A stretch of DNA of 64,000 nt, from positions 248,001 through 312,000 of the forward strand of contig CAVTLA010000002.1 of NCBI GenBank assembly GCA_963735465.1, written 5' to 3'. Shown piece by piece: positions 8,453-18,272 of this stretch (its first letter is position 1; each line of letters starts with the position of its first letter). The position numbers and the translations under genes were made by a program. This DNA is from DASZHJ01 sp963735465. GTDB taxonomy: Bacteria; Pseudomonadota; Alphaproteobacteria; ATCC43930; CGMCC-115725. The notes beneath the pieces are model-generated. The model saw only the letters and a program-made list of their open reading frames with translations, made no database searches and was not told the DNA's origin.

Positions 8453-8835
8453 CGATGTTTTCTCCTTCGATTGCGGTGACATATGGGCGCCATGCCACTC
8501 CCCCAGCCGGTCCGAAAGCCGGGGATCCCTCGACCCCCCGGCGGCCTATAACCCCGGGCGGCCTTCCCGATCCGCCGATAGACCCGCACGCCCAACTGTA
8601 ACCGATTGTGGATACTCGATTAATGCTTCCTGAGAACCGCCAGATATTCCTTCGCACGAGGCAAATGTCTATTATGTTTGCATGGCATTGCCCAGCGGCG
8701 GCCGAGAACGGCCAGGAAGGCTCGGCGGCGATCGCTCCGAGGCCGGGAGCCGCGTGGCCGGCCTGACCACCGCAGCGCCTGACCTCCCGCAACGCATCGA
8801 CGGTTCCCGCGTGCTCGTCCCCGACCCCGACCCAC
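8453..8835. other. Intergenic region between asparaginase and efflux operon
   Basis: 383 bases holding the divergent promoters of the asparaginase gene and the mdt operon. I see no gene. The AT-richer part near 8620-8685 includes a short imperfect dyad, GCAAA (8661-8665) and TTTGC (8677-8681) around TATTATG, possibly a regulator site or -10 region. No regulator gene is adjacent. Confidence 0.4.
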
Positions 8836-10233
8836 ATGGATGACCTGAATACCCAGAGGCAATTGGAGGCGCCGCCGCGCCCGGCGGGGCTGCTGCCGGC
8901 GCCGACGCGCGCCCCCCTGTGGCGGCGCCATCTCTGGATCGTCGCCTGCCTGGCGATAGTGGCGGGGCTGGCGTGGTGGGTGCATCAGCGGCCGGCGCAG
9001 CAGGCGCGCAGCGGACGCTTCGCCGTCACCGGCGCGATGCCGGTGGTCGCGGCGACCGCCCAGAAGGGCGACATCAACATCACGCTCAACGGGCTCGGCA
9101 CGGTGACGCCCCTCGCCAATGTGACGGTGCGGACGCAGATCGCCGGCCAGCTCATGCGCGTCGCCTTCAAGGAAGGCCAGATGGTGCAGGAAGGCGATCT
9201 CCTGGCGGAGATCGACTCCCGGCCCTACGAGCAGCAGCTGGCCAATGCCCAGGGAACGCTGCTGCGCGACCAGGCGCTGCTGACCAACGCGCGCCTCGAT
9301 CTCGAGCGTTACAAGACCTTGGTGAAGCAGGACTCGATCCCGACGCAGCAGCGCGACACCCAGGACTCCCTGGTGCATCAGCTCGAGGGCACGGTGAAGT
9401 CCGATCAGTCCCAGGTCGACACCGCCAAGCTCAACATCGCCTACTGCTTCATCATCGCGCCGGTCAGCGGCCGCGTGGGATTGCGGCAGGTCGACGAGGG
9501 CAACTACGTGCAGACCGGCGACGCCAATGGCATCGTGGTGCTGACCCAGCTGCAGCCCATATCAGTCGTGTTCACCCTGCCGGAAGACAGCATTCCCGCG
9601 GTCATGAAGCAGATTGCCGCCGGCAACACCCTGCAGGCAGTGGCCTACGACCGCAGCCAGACCACCAAGATCGCCACCGGCACCCTGGCGGCCGTCGACA
9701 ACCAGATCGACACGACAACCGGCACGCTGAAGCTGAAGGCGCAGTTCGACAACAAGGACGGCGCCCTGATCCCCAATCAGTTCGTCAACATCCAGCTCCG
9801 CGTCCAGACCCTGCACGACGAGACCGTCATTCCCACCGCCTCCGTGCAGCGCGGCGCGCCCGGCACCTTCGTCTATCTCATCAAGCCCGACGACACCGTG
9901 ACGGTGCAGGCGATCAAGCTCGGGCCGGCCGAGGGCGAGCGGGTCTCGGTGAAGACCGGCCTCTCGGTGGGCGACCGCGTGGTGGTGGACGGCGCCGACA
10001 AGCTGCGCGACGGCGCCAAGATCTCCCTGCGCGATGCCAACGGCGCCGCGGCGACGGCAACACCGGCGGCAGGTACCGCACCGGCGGCACCCGCGGCGGG
10101 CGCCGCGCCCGGGGCGACGGCGGCACCGGCGAGCCCGCCGGATCCGCAGCAGCCGGGCCAGCCCGGCCAGCGCCGGAAACGTGCGAACAGCGCGAACGGG
10201 GGCAGCGGCGGGACCAGCGGGACCAGCGAATGA
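8836..10233 (+). CDS. mdtA: RND efflux periplasmic adaptor, MdtA-like
   Basis: Membrane fusion protein that links an RND pump in the inner membrane to an outer-membrane channel. Of 465 residues, an N-terminal cytoplasmic part is followed by one anchor helix (about 33-49), the lipoyl half-motifs (TVTPLANVTVRTQIAGQLMRV... and AYCFIIAPVSGRVGLRQVDEG), a coiled-coil hairpin (about 133-195), beta-barrel and membrane-proximal domains. The C-terminal 70 residues are Ala/Pro/Gly-rich low complexity, longer than in E. coli MdtA (415 residues). First gene of mdtA-mdtB-mdtC-oprM; mdtB follows after 39 bases. Confidence 0.9.
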   Translation: MDDLNTQRQLEAPPRPAGLLPAPTRAPLWRRHLWIVACLAIVAGLAWWVHQRPAQQARSGRFAVTGAMPVVAATAQKGDINITLNGLGTVTPLANVTVRTQIAGQLMRVAFKEGQMVQEGDLLAEIDSRPYEQQLANAQGTLLRDQALLTNARLDLERYKTLVKQDSIPTQQRDTQDSLVHQLEGTVKSDQSQVDTAKLNIAYCFIIAPVSGRVGLRQVDEGNYVQTGDANGIVVLTQLQPISVVFTLPEDSIPAVMKQIAAGNTLQAVAYDRSQTTKIATGTLAAVDNQIDTTTGTLKLKAQFDNKDGALIPNQFVNIQLRVQTLHDETVIPTASVQRGAPGTFVYLIKPDDTVTVQAIKLGPAEGERVSVKTGLSVGDRVVVDGADKLRDGAKISLRDANGAAATATPAAGTAPAAPAAGAAPGATAAPASPPDPQQPGQPGQRRKRANSANGGSGGTSGTSE

Positions 10234-10272
10234 CGGACCGCCGCCGTCGCCTGGGATGAGCGAGGCCCCGCG

Positions 10273-13200
10273 ATGAGCCCCTCGCGTCCGTTCATTCTGC
10301 GGCCGGTCGCCACCACCCTCATGATGGTGGCGATCCTGCTGGTGGGCATCCTCGCGTTCCAGTTCCTGCCGCTCTCGGCGCTGCCCGAGGTCGACTACCC
10401 CACCATCCAGGTGCAGACCTTCTATCCCGGCGCCAGCCCGGACGTGATGACGACGTCGGTGACCGCGCCGCTGGAGGTGCAGTTCGGGCAGATGCCGAGC
10501 CTGAACCAGATGTCGTCCAGCAGCTCCGCCGGCGCCTCGGTCATCACGCTGCAGTTCAGCCTCTGCCATCAACCTCGACGTGGCGGAGCAGGAGGTGCAG
10601 GCGGCGATCAACGCCGCGGGCAACCTGCTGCCCTCGGATCTGCCGGCGCCGCCGATCTACGCCAAGGTGAATCCGGCGGACGCGCCGATCCTGACCCTGG
10701 CGCTCACCTCCAAGACCATGCCGCTGCCCCAGGTGGAGGACCTCGCCGACACGCGGCTGGCGCAGAAGATCTCGCAGCTCCCCGGCGTCGGCCTCGTCAG
10801 CATCAGCGGCGGCCAGCGGCCGGCGGTGCGCATCCAGGCGAATTCCCGGGCGCTCGCCGCCTACGGCCTCAACATCGACGACCTCCGCACCACCATCGCC
10901 AACGCCAACGTCAACACGCCCAAGGGCAACTTCGACGGCCCCTCGCGCTCCTACACCATCAACGCCAACGACCAGCTGCGCAGCGCCGACGACTACCGCA
11001 ACCTCGTCATCGCCTACAAGAACGGCGCGCCGGTGCATCTGACCGACGTGGCGTCGGTGGTGGACGGAGCGGAGAACTCCCGGCTGGGCGCCTGGGCCAA
11101 CACGACGCCGGCCGTCATTCTCAACATCCAGCGCCAGCCCGGCGCCAACGTGATCGGCGTCGTCGACAGCATCAAGGCGCTGCTGCCGCAGCTCCAGGCC
11201 GCCTTGCCGTCGGCGGTGGACGTCGCCGTCCTCACCGACCGCACCACCACGATCCGCGCCTCGGTCGTCGGACGTGGAGTTCGAGCTGACGCTGGCGGTC
11301 GATCCTGGTCGTGCTGGTGATCTTCGTCTTCCTGCGCAACGTGCGGGCGACGATCATCCCCAGCCTCTCGGTGCCGCTCTCTCTGGTGGGCACCTTCGGC
11401 GCCATGTATCTCCTGGGCTTCAGCATCAACAACCTGTCGCTGATGGCGCTCACCATCGCCACCGGCTTCGTCGTCGACGACGCCATCGTGATGATCGAGA
11501 ACATCTCGCGCTATCTCGAGGAAGGCGATTCGCCGCTGCAGGCGGCCCTCAAGGGCTCGGAGCAGATCGGCTTCACCATCGTCTCGCTGACGATCTCGCT
11601 GATCGCGGTGCTGATCCCGCTGCTGTTCATGGGCGACGTCGTCGGCCGCCTCTTCCGCGAGTTCGCCATCACGCTCGCGGTGACGATCCTGATCTCCGCC
11701 GTCGTGTCGCTGACGCTGGTGCCGATGGCCTGCGCCAAGCTGCTGCGCCGGCCGGAGCACACGCGGGAGACCGCCTTCGCCCGCAAGAACCGCGAGTGGT
11801 TCGAGGCCCTGGTGCGGCAATACGAGCGGGCGCTCAACCTGGGTGCTCGACCACCAGCCGCTGACCCTTGCCGTCGCCGTCGGAACCCTGGTGCTCACCG
11901 GCCTTCTCTACGTCGGCGATCCCCAAGGGCTTCTTTCCGGTCCAGGACACGGGCCTGATCCAGGGCATCTCCGAGGCGGCGCAGTCGATCTCCTATGCGG
12001 CGATGGCGGATCGCCAGCAGGCGCTCGCCGCCGCCATTCTCAAGGACCCCGATGTCGACAGCCTGTCGTCCTTCATCGGCGTCGACGGCACCAACACGAC
12101 GCTCAACAGCGGCCGCTTCCTGATCAACCTCAAGCCCCATGACGAGCGCAAGCTCAACGCCAGCGACATCATCCGCCGCCTGCAGCGGGAGACCGCCGAT
12201 GTCGCCGGCATCACTCTCTATATGCAGCCGGTGCAGGACCTCACCATCGACACGACCGTCAGCCGGACGCAGTACCAGTTCGTCCTGGAGGACGCCAATC
12301 CCGACGAGCTCGCGACCTGGGCGCCGAAGCTGGTGGACCGGCTGAACCAGCTGCCGGACTTCGAGGACGTCGCCAGCGACCAGGAGCAGCAGGGACTTTC
12401 CGCCTATCTCACCATCGACCGCGACACCGCGGCGCGCTTCGGCATCACGCCGGCGACCGTCGACAACGCGCTCTACGACGCCTTCGGCCAGCGCATCATC
12501 TCGACGATCTTCACCCAGTCGAACCAGTACCGCGTGATCCTGGAGGCGGATCCCGCCCTGCAGTCGTCCCTCACCGAGCTCACCGCGATCTACCTGCCGT
12601 CCGCCACCGCCGCCGGCGGCCAGGTGCCGCTCTCCGCCATCGCCAAGGTGACCGAGCAGACGGCGCCCCTGAAGCTCAATCATCTCGGGCAGTTCCCGGC
12701 CACCACTATCTCCTTCAACCTGGCGGCCGGCGCCTCGCTCGGCGACGCGGTGACGGCGGTGAAGCAGGCGGAGCAGGACATCGGCCTGCCGCCGAGCGTC
12801 TTCACGGTGTTCCAGGGCGCGGCGCTGGCGTTCCAGGCCTCGCTCGCCAACGAGCTGTTCCTGATCCTGGCGGCGATCGTCACGGTCTATATCGTGCTGG
12901 GCGTGCTCTACGAGAGCTTCGTCCATCCCGTCACCATCCTGTCGACGCTGCCCTCGGCCGGGATCGGCGCGCTGCTCGCCCTGATGGTCTCCGGCAACGA
13001 TCTCAGCATCATCGCCATCATCGGCATCGTGCTGCTGATCGGCATCGTCAAGAAGAACGCGATCATGATGATCGACTTCGCCCTCGACGCCGAGCGGAAC
13101 GAGGGCAAGTCGCCGCGCGACGCGATCCATCAGGCCTGCCTGCTGCGGTTCCGGCCGATCCTGATGACGACGATGGCGGCGCTGCTGGGCGCATTGCCGC

Positions 13201-13400
13201 TGATGGTCGGCACCGGCACCGGCTCGGAGCTGCGCCATCCCCTCGGCATCACCATCGTCGGCGGCCTGATCGTGAGCCAGATGCTGACGCTCTTCACGAC
13301 GCCGGTGATCTATCTCGCCTTCGACCGGCTGGGCATGCGCCTCGCGCGCTATTTCCCGCCCGAGCCCGAGGAAGCGGCGGAGCGGAAGCCCGCGCCATGA
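10273..13400 (+). pseudogene. mdtB: RND efflux pump subunit MdtB-like, five frameshifts
   Basis: Inner-membrane proton-driven drug pump subunit. The frame is broken by five single-base insertions, at about 10564, 11270, 11301, 11839 and 11916. Dropping them restores one continuous protein of exactly 1040 residues, the length of E. coli MdtB. RND marks are intact in the pieces: FILRPVATTLMM at the N-terminus, LPEVDYPTIQVQTFYPGASPDVM, the TM4 motif GFVVDDAIVMIENI with the paired Asp of the proton relay, and GIVKKNAIMMIDFALDAER near the end. The rest is perfectly coding, so the damage is very recent or a sequencing artefact. Stop overlaps the mdtC start by four bases. Confidence 0.85.
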
Positions 13401-16400
13401 ACCCGTCGGAATTCTTCATCCGCCGCATGGTGGCGACGACGCTGCTGACCGTCGGCGTGGCGCTGGCCGGCGCCATCGCGTTCTTCCAGCTGCCGGTCTC
13501 GCCGCTGCCCCAGGTCGACTTCCCCACCATCTCCGTGCAGGCATCCCTGCCCGGCGCCAGCCCGGAAGTGATGGCGACCAGCGTGGCGACGCCGCTGGAG
13601 CGCCATCTCGGCGTCATCGCCGACGTCACCGAGATGACGTCGTCCAGCACCGTCGGGTCCGCCCGCATCACCCTGCAATTCGGCCTCGACCGCGACATCG
13701 ACGGCGCGGCGCGCGACGTGCAGGCGGCGATCAACGCCGCCCGCGCCGATCTGCCGGCGAGCCTGCGCAGCAATCCCACCTACCGCAAGGTGAACCCGGC
13801 CGACGCGCCGATCATGATCATCACGCTCACCTCCTCGACCCTGAGCCAGGGGCAGATCTACGACGCCGCCTCCTCGGTGCTGCAGCAGAAGCTGTCGCAG
13901 CTCTCCGGCATCGGCCAGGTCACCATCGGCGGCAGCGCGCTGCCGGCGGTGCGGGTCGAGCTCAATCCGCGCGCGCTCTTCAAGTACGGCATCGGCCTCG
14001 AGGACGTGCGCGCGGCGCTGGCCGCCGCCAATGCCCACGCCCCCAAGGGCGCGATCGAGGACGGCGACCTGCACTACCAGATCTACGACAACGACCAGGC
14101 CACCAAGGCCAGCCAATACCGCTCGCTGCTGGTGGCCTACCGCAACGGCGCCGCGGTCCGCCTCTCGGATGTCGGCGAGGTCCTGGATTCCGTGGAGAAC
14201 ATCCGCAACGCCGGGCTCGCCAACGGCAAGCCCTCGGTGCTGGTGATCCTCTACCGGCAGCCCGGCGCCAATGTCATCGAGACCGTCGACCGGGTGCGCG
14301 AGCTGCTGCCGGATCTGCAGGCGTCGGTTCCCAGCGATATCGACTTGAACGTGGCGCTGGACCAGTCGACGACGATCCGATCCTCGCTGCACGAGGTGGA
14401 GCGCACGCTCCTGATCTCCATCGCGCTCGTCATCATGGTCGTGTTCATCTTCCTGCGGAACGGCCGGGCAACCCTGGTGCCGAGCGTCGCGGTGCCGGTC
14501 TCGCTGCTCGGCACCTTCGGCGGCATGTATCTGCTGGGCTACAGCCTGGACAATCTCTCGCTGATGGCGCTCACGATCTCCACCGGCTTCGTGGTCGACG
14601 ACGCCATCGTGGTGCTGGAGAACATCTCGCGCCACATCGAGGCGGGCATGCCGCGCTTCAAGGCCGCCCTCCAAGGTGCGCGCGAGGTGGGCTTCACCGT
14701 TCTCTCCATGAGCGTCTCGCTGATCGCGGTGTTCCTGCCGATCCTGCTGATGGGCGGCATCGTCGGCCGCTATTTCCGCGAATTCGCGGTCACGCTCTCG
14801 ATCGCGATCCTGGTGTCGCTGGTGGTGTCGCTGACGACGACGCCGATGATGTGCGCGCGTGTGCTGGTGGCGTCCGCGGACCGCAAGCCGGGACGGCTCT
14901 CGCGCTTCGCCGAGCGCTGCTTCGACGGGCTGCTGCGCGGCTACGACCGCACGCTGCAGCACGCGCTGGCGCATCCTCTCAGCATCATGCTGATCCTGCT
15001 GGTGACGCTCTGCTTCAACGTCTATCTCTTCGTCGTCGTGCCCAAGGGCTTCTTCCCCCAGGAGGACACCGGCCGGCTGATCGGCGGCATCCAGGCGGAC
15101 CAGAGCATCTCGTTCCAGCTGATGCGGCAGAAGCTGACGCAGTTCATCTCCATCGTGCAGAAGGACGACGCGGTCGCGAACGTGGTGGGCTTCACCGGCG
15201 GCGGCCAGACCAACGGCGGCTTCGTGTTCATCTCCCTGAAGCCCCTGGCCGAGCGCAGCATCACGGCCGATCAGGTGATCGTGCGCCTGCGCCGGGAGCT
15301 GTCCCAGGTGCCCGGCGCCGCCCTCTTCCTGCAGAGCGCCCAGGACATCCGCGTCGGCGGCCGGCAGAGCAACGCGCAGTACCAGTACACGCTCCAGGGC
15401 GACAACCTCGCCGACCTCTTCACGTGGGTCGCCGAAGATCACCCAGGCGCTGCAGCAGATCCCGGAGCTGACCGACGTCAACTCCGACCAGCAGCAGAAC
15501 GGGCTGGAGACCGATCTCGTCATCGACCGCGCGACGGCGTCGCGCCTGGGCGTCACCGCGAGCCAGATCGACAACACGCTCTACGACGCCTTCGGCCAGC
15601 GCCAGGTGTCGACGATCTACAATGCGCTGAACCAGTATCATGTGATCATGGAGGTGGCGCCGCAGTTCTGGCAGAGCCCGGACACGCTCGAACGAGCTCT
15701 ATGTCAGCACCTCGGGCGGATCGGTGGGCGGCGTGCAGCAGACCAACGCCGTCGCCGGCACCGTGACGAGCTCGAGCCAATCGTCCTCGTCCTCCGCCGC
15801 CACCATCGCCCAGGACAGCGCGCGCAACCTGGCGAACAACCAGCTCGCCGCCACCGGCCACAACGGCGCATCCACGGGCGCGGCGGTGAGCTCGTCGAAG
15901 GAGACCATGGTGCCGCTCGCCGCCTTCACCCATTACGGGCCCGGCAAGACGCCGCTGGCGGTCAACCACCAGGGCCTCTTCGTCGCCAGCACGATCTCGT
16001 TCAATCTCACCGCCGGAAAGTCGCTCAGCGACGCGGTCGCCGCCACCAGCGAGGCGATGAACCGCCTCGGCGTTCCCGCCACGCATCCACGGCACTTTCC
16101 AGGGCACCGCCCGGGCATTCCAGCAGTCGCTGGCCAACGAGCCCTATCTGATGCTGGCGGCGCTGGCCGCCGTCTACATCGTGCTGGGCGTGCTCTACGA
16201 GAGCTACGTGCATCCCGCTGACGATCCTCTCGACGCTGCCCTCGGCGGGCGTCGGCGCGATCCTGGCGCTGATGGCGTTCAACACCGAGTTCGACATCAT
16301 CGCGCTGATCGGCGTCATCCTGCTGATCGGCATCGTCAAGAAGAACGCGATCATGATGATCGACTTCGCCCTCGACGCCGAGCGCAACCAGGGCCTCGAC

Positions 16401-16698
16401 CTCGCACGAGGCGATCTACAAGGCCTGCCTGCTGCGCTTCCGGCCGATCATGATGACGACCATGGCGGCGCTCCTGGGCGCGGTGCCGCTGGCGATCGGC
16501 GCCGGCGAAGGCGGCGAGCTGCGCCGGCCGCTCGGCATCTCCATCGTCGGCGGGCTGATGGTGAGCCAGGTGCTGACGCTCTACACGACGCCGGTGATCT
16601 ATCTCTACCTCGACCGCTTCCGGCTCTGGTCGCAGCGGATGTGGAGCGACCGGCGTCCGCCCAAGGTCGTAAATCCCCGGCCGATGGGGGGCGCGTGA
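13397..16698 (+). pseudogene. mdtC: RND efflux pump subunit MdtC-like, five frameshifts
   Basis: Second RND pump subunit, expected to form the MdtB2C trimer. The first 677 codons are intact (to 15428); then single-base insertions at about 15429, 15690, 16084, 16217 and 16401 shift the frame five times. Removing them gives about 1098 residues. Marks: FFIRRMVATTLLTVG, FPTISVQASLPGASPEVMA, TM4 TGFVVDDAIVVLENI, and GIVKKNAIMMIDFALDAERNQ. Relative to E. coli MdtC (1025 residues) there is a Ser/Ala/Thr-rich insertion of roughly 55-60 residues around 15730-15905 in a periplasmic part. The end overlaps the oprM-like GTG start. Confidence 0.85.
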
Positions 16699-18170
16699 GC
16701 ACAGTCCCGACACTTCGGCGGATCGCGCCTGTCATGGCGCTGGCGAGCCTCGTCGCCTGCTCCGTCGGCCCCGACTACAAGCGGCCGGAGGCACCGACGC
16801 CCGTCGCCTACAAGGAGCTCAACGGCTGGAAGCCCAGCGAGCCCAAGGAGGCCGCCAGCAACGGGCCCTGGTGGTCGATCTACGGCGACGCGGATCTCGA
16901 CGCCTTGGAGCGGCAGATCGACGTCTCCAACCAGAACCTGAAGGCCGCCGAGGCCGCCTTCCGCCAGGCGCGGGCCCTGGTGGCGGAGGCGCGCGCCGCC
17001 TACTTCCCCACGGTGAGCATCGGCGCCTCGGGCCAGCGCAGCGGCCAGGGCCGCGCCGCCGGCGGCTCCGCCAGCCAGACGCGGTCGTCCGCCTTCACGC
17101 AGAACCAGTTCGACCTCAGCGCCAGCGCCAGCTGGGAGATCGACGTCTGGGGCCGTATCCGCCGCACCGTGGAAAGCCAGGAGGCGAGCGCCCAGGCGAG
17201 CGCCGCCGATCTCGCCTCGGCGCGCCTCTCGGCCCAGTCAGAGCTTGCCAGCGACTACTTCCAGCTCCGCGTCACCGACGAGCTGAAGCGGCTCCTCGAC
17301 GCGACGGTCGAGGCGGACACACGCTCCCTGCAGATCACCCAGAACAAATACGCCTCCGGCACCGCCGCCAAATCCGACGTAGCCCAGGCCCAGGCCCAGG
17401 TGGAGGGCGTGCGCGCCCAGGCGATCAATGTGGGCGTGCAGCGCGCCCAGCTCGAGCACGCGATCGCCGTGCTGGTCGGCAAGCCGCCCTCGGATTTCGG
17501 CCTGGCGCCGGGGCCGATGCGCCTCGACGTGCCGGTGATGCCGGCGGGACTGCCCTCGACGCTGCTGGAGCGGCGGCCGGACATCGCCGCCTCCGAGCGC
17601 GCCATGGCGGCGGCCAATGCCCAGATCGGCGTCGCGATCGCCGCCTACTACCCCACCGTCACGCTCTCCGCCTCCTACGGCTTCGTCAGCAGCATGCTGC
17701 AGAGCCTGGTGCAGACCTCGCACAACGTCTGGTCGTTCGGGCCGGCGTTCTCCGAGACCGTGTTCGACGGCGGGCTGCGCGGCGCCCAGGTGGAGGCGGC
17801 CCGCGCCTCCTACGACCAGACCGTCGCCGCCTACCGGCAGACGGTGCTGGCGGGCTTCCAGCAGGTGGAGGACCAGCTCGCCTCGCTGCGCATCCTGGAG
17901 CAGCAGGCGGGCGTGCAGGACGCGGCGGTCAAGGCGTCGGAGGAAGCCGAGCAGCTCATCCTCAACCAGTACCGCTCGGGCATCGTCGCCTACACCAGCG
18001 TCATCACCGCGCAGACCACGGCGCTCGGCAACGAGCAGTCCGCCCTCACCATCCTGCAGAACCGCCTGGTGGCCAGCGTCACCCTGGTGGAGGCGATCGG
18101 CGGCGGCTGGGACGCCTCGCAGCTGCCGCCCGGCGACGACCTCGGCCGCGGCGTCGCCAGCGGCAACTAG
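16695..18170 (+). CDS. Outer-membrane efflux lipoprotein, NodT/OprM family
   Basis: TolC-like trimeric outer-membrane channel for the upstream RND pump. A signal peptide ends in LVAC (Cys near residue 23), followed by the family-typical SVGPDYKRPEAPTP. Two structural repeats of outer-membrane efflux protein type follow, with ASWEIDVWGRIRRTVESQ in the first and LLERRPDIAASERAMAAANAQIGVA in the second. The 491-residue length is standard. The start is the GTG at 16695, which overlaps the stop of mdtC, so translation is likely coupled. The frame is intact, in contrast to mdtB and mdtC. Confidence 0.92.
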   Translation: MSTVPTLRRIAPVMALASLVACSVGPDYKRPEAPTPVAYKELNGWKPSEPKEAASNGPWWSIYGDADLDALERQIDVSNQNLKAAEAAFRQARALVAEARAAYFPTVSIGASGQRSGQGRAAGGSASQTRSSAFTQNQFDLSASASWEIDVWGRIRRTVESQEASAQASAADLASARLSAQSELASDYFQLRVTDELKRLLDATVEADTRSLQITQNKYASGTAAKSDVAQAQAQVEGVRAQAINVGVQRAQLEHAIAVLVGKPPSDFGLAPGPMRLDVPVMPAGLPSTLLERRPDIAASERAMAAANAQIGVAIAAYYPTVTLSASYGFVSSMLQSLVQTSHNVWSFGPAFSETVFDGGLRGAQVEAARASYDQTVAAYRQTVLAGFQQVEDQLASLRILEQQAGVQDAAVKASEEAEQLILNQYRSGIVAYTSVITAQTTALGNEQSALTILQNRLVASVTLVEAIGGGWDASQLPPGDDLGRGVASGN

Positions 18171-18272
18171 AGCATGGCAAGGGCGTTCCAATAAGGTAGC
18201 CTCGACCGAGGCGGGAGTTGCGTCGGGCCGTCCCGGGGGCGGGCGCCGGGCGATGCTGCGGGGAAGACGTCC

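Noticed and set aside
10564..11916. Programmed ribosomal frameshifting as the reason for the mdtB frame changes
   Set aside because: The sites lack slippery heptamers and a shared context, and five successive shifts in one gene would be unprecedented.
13349..15577. 742-codon minus-strand open frame over mdtC
   Set aside because: Antisense shadow of the RND gene; no ribosome binding site, no family features.
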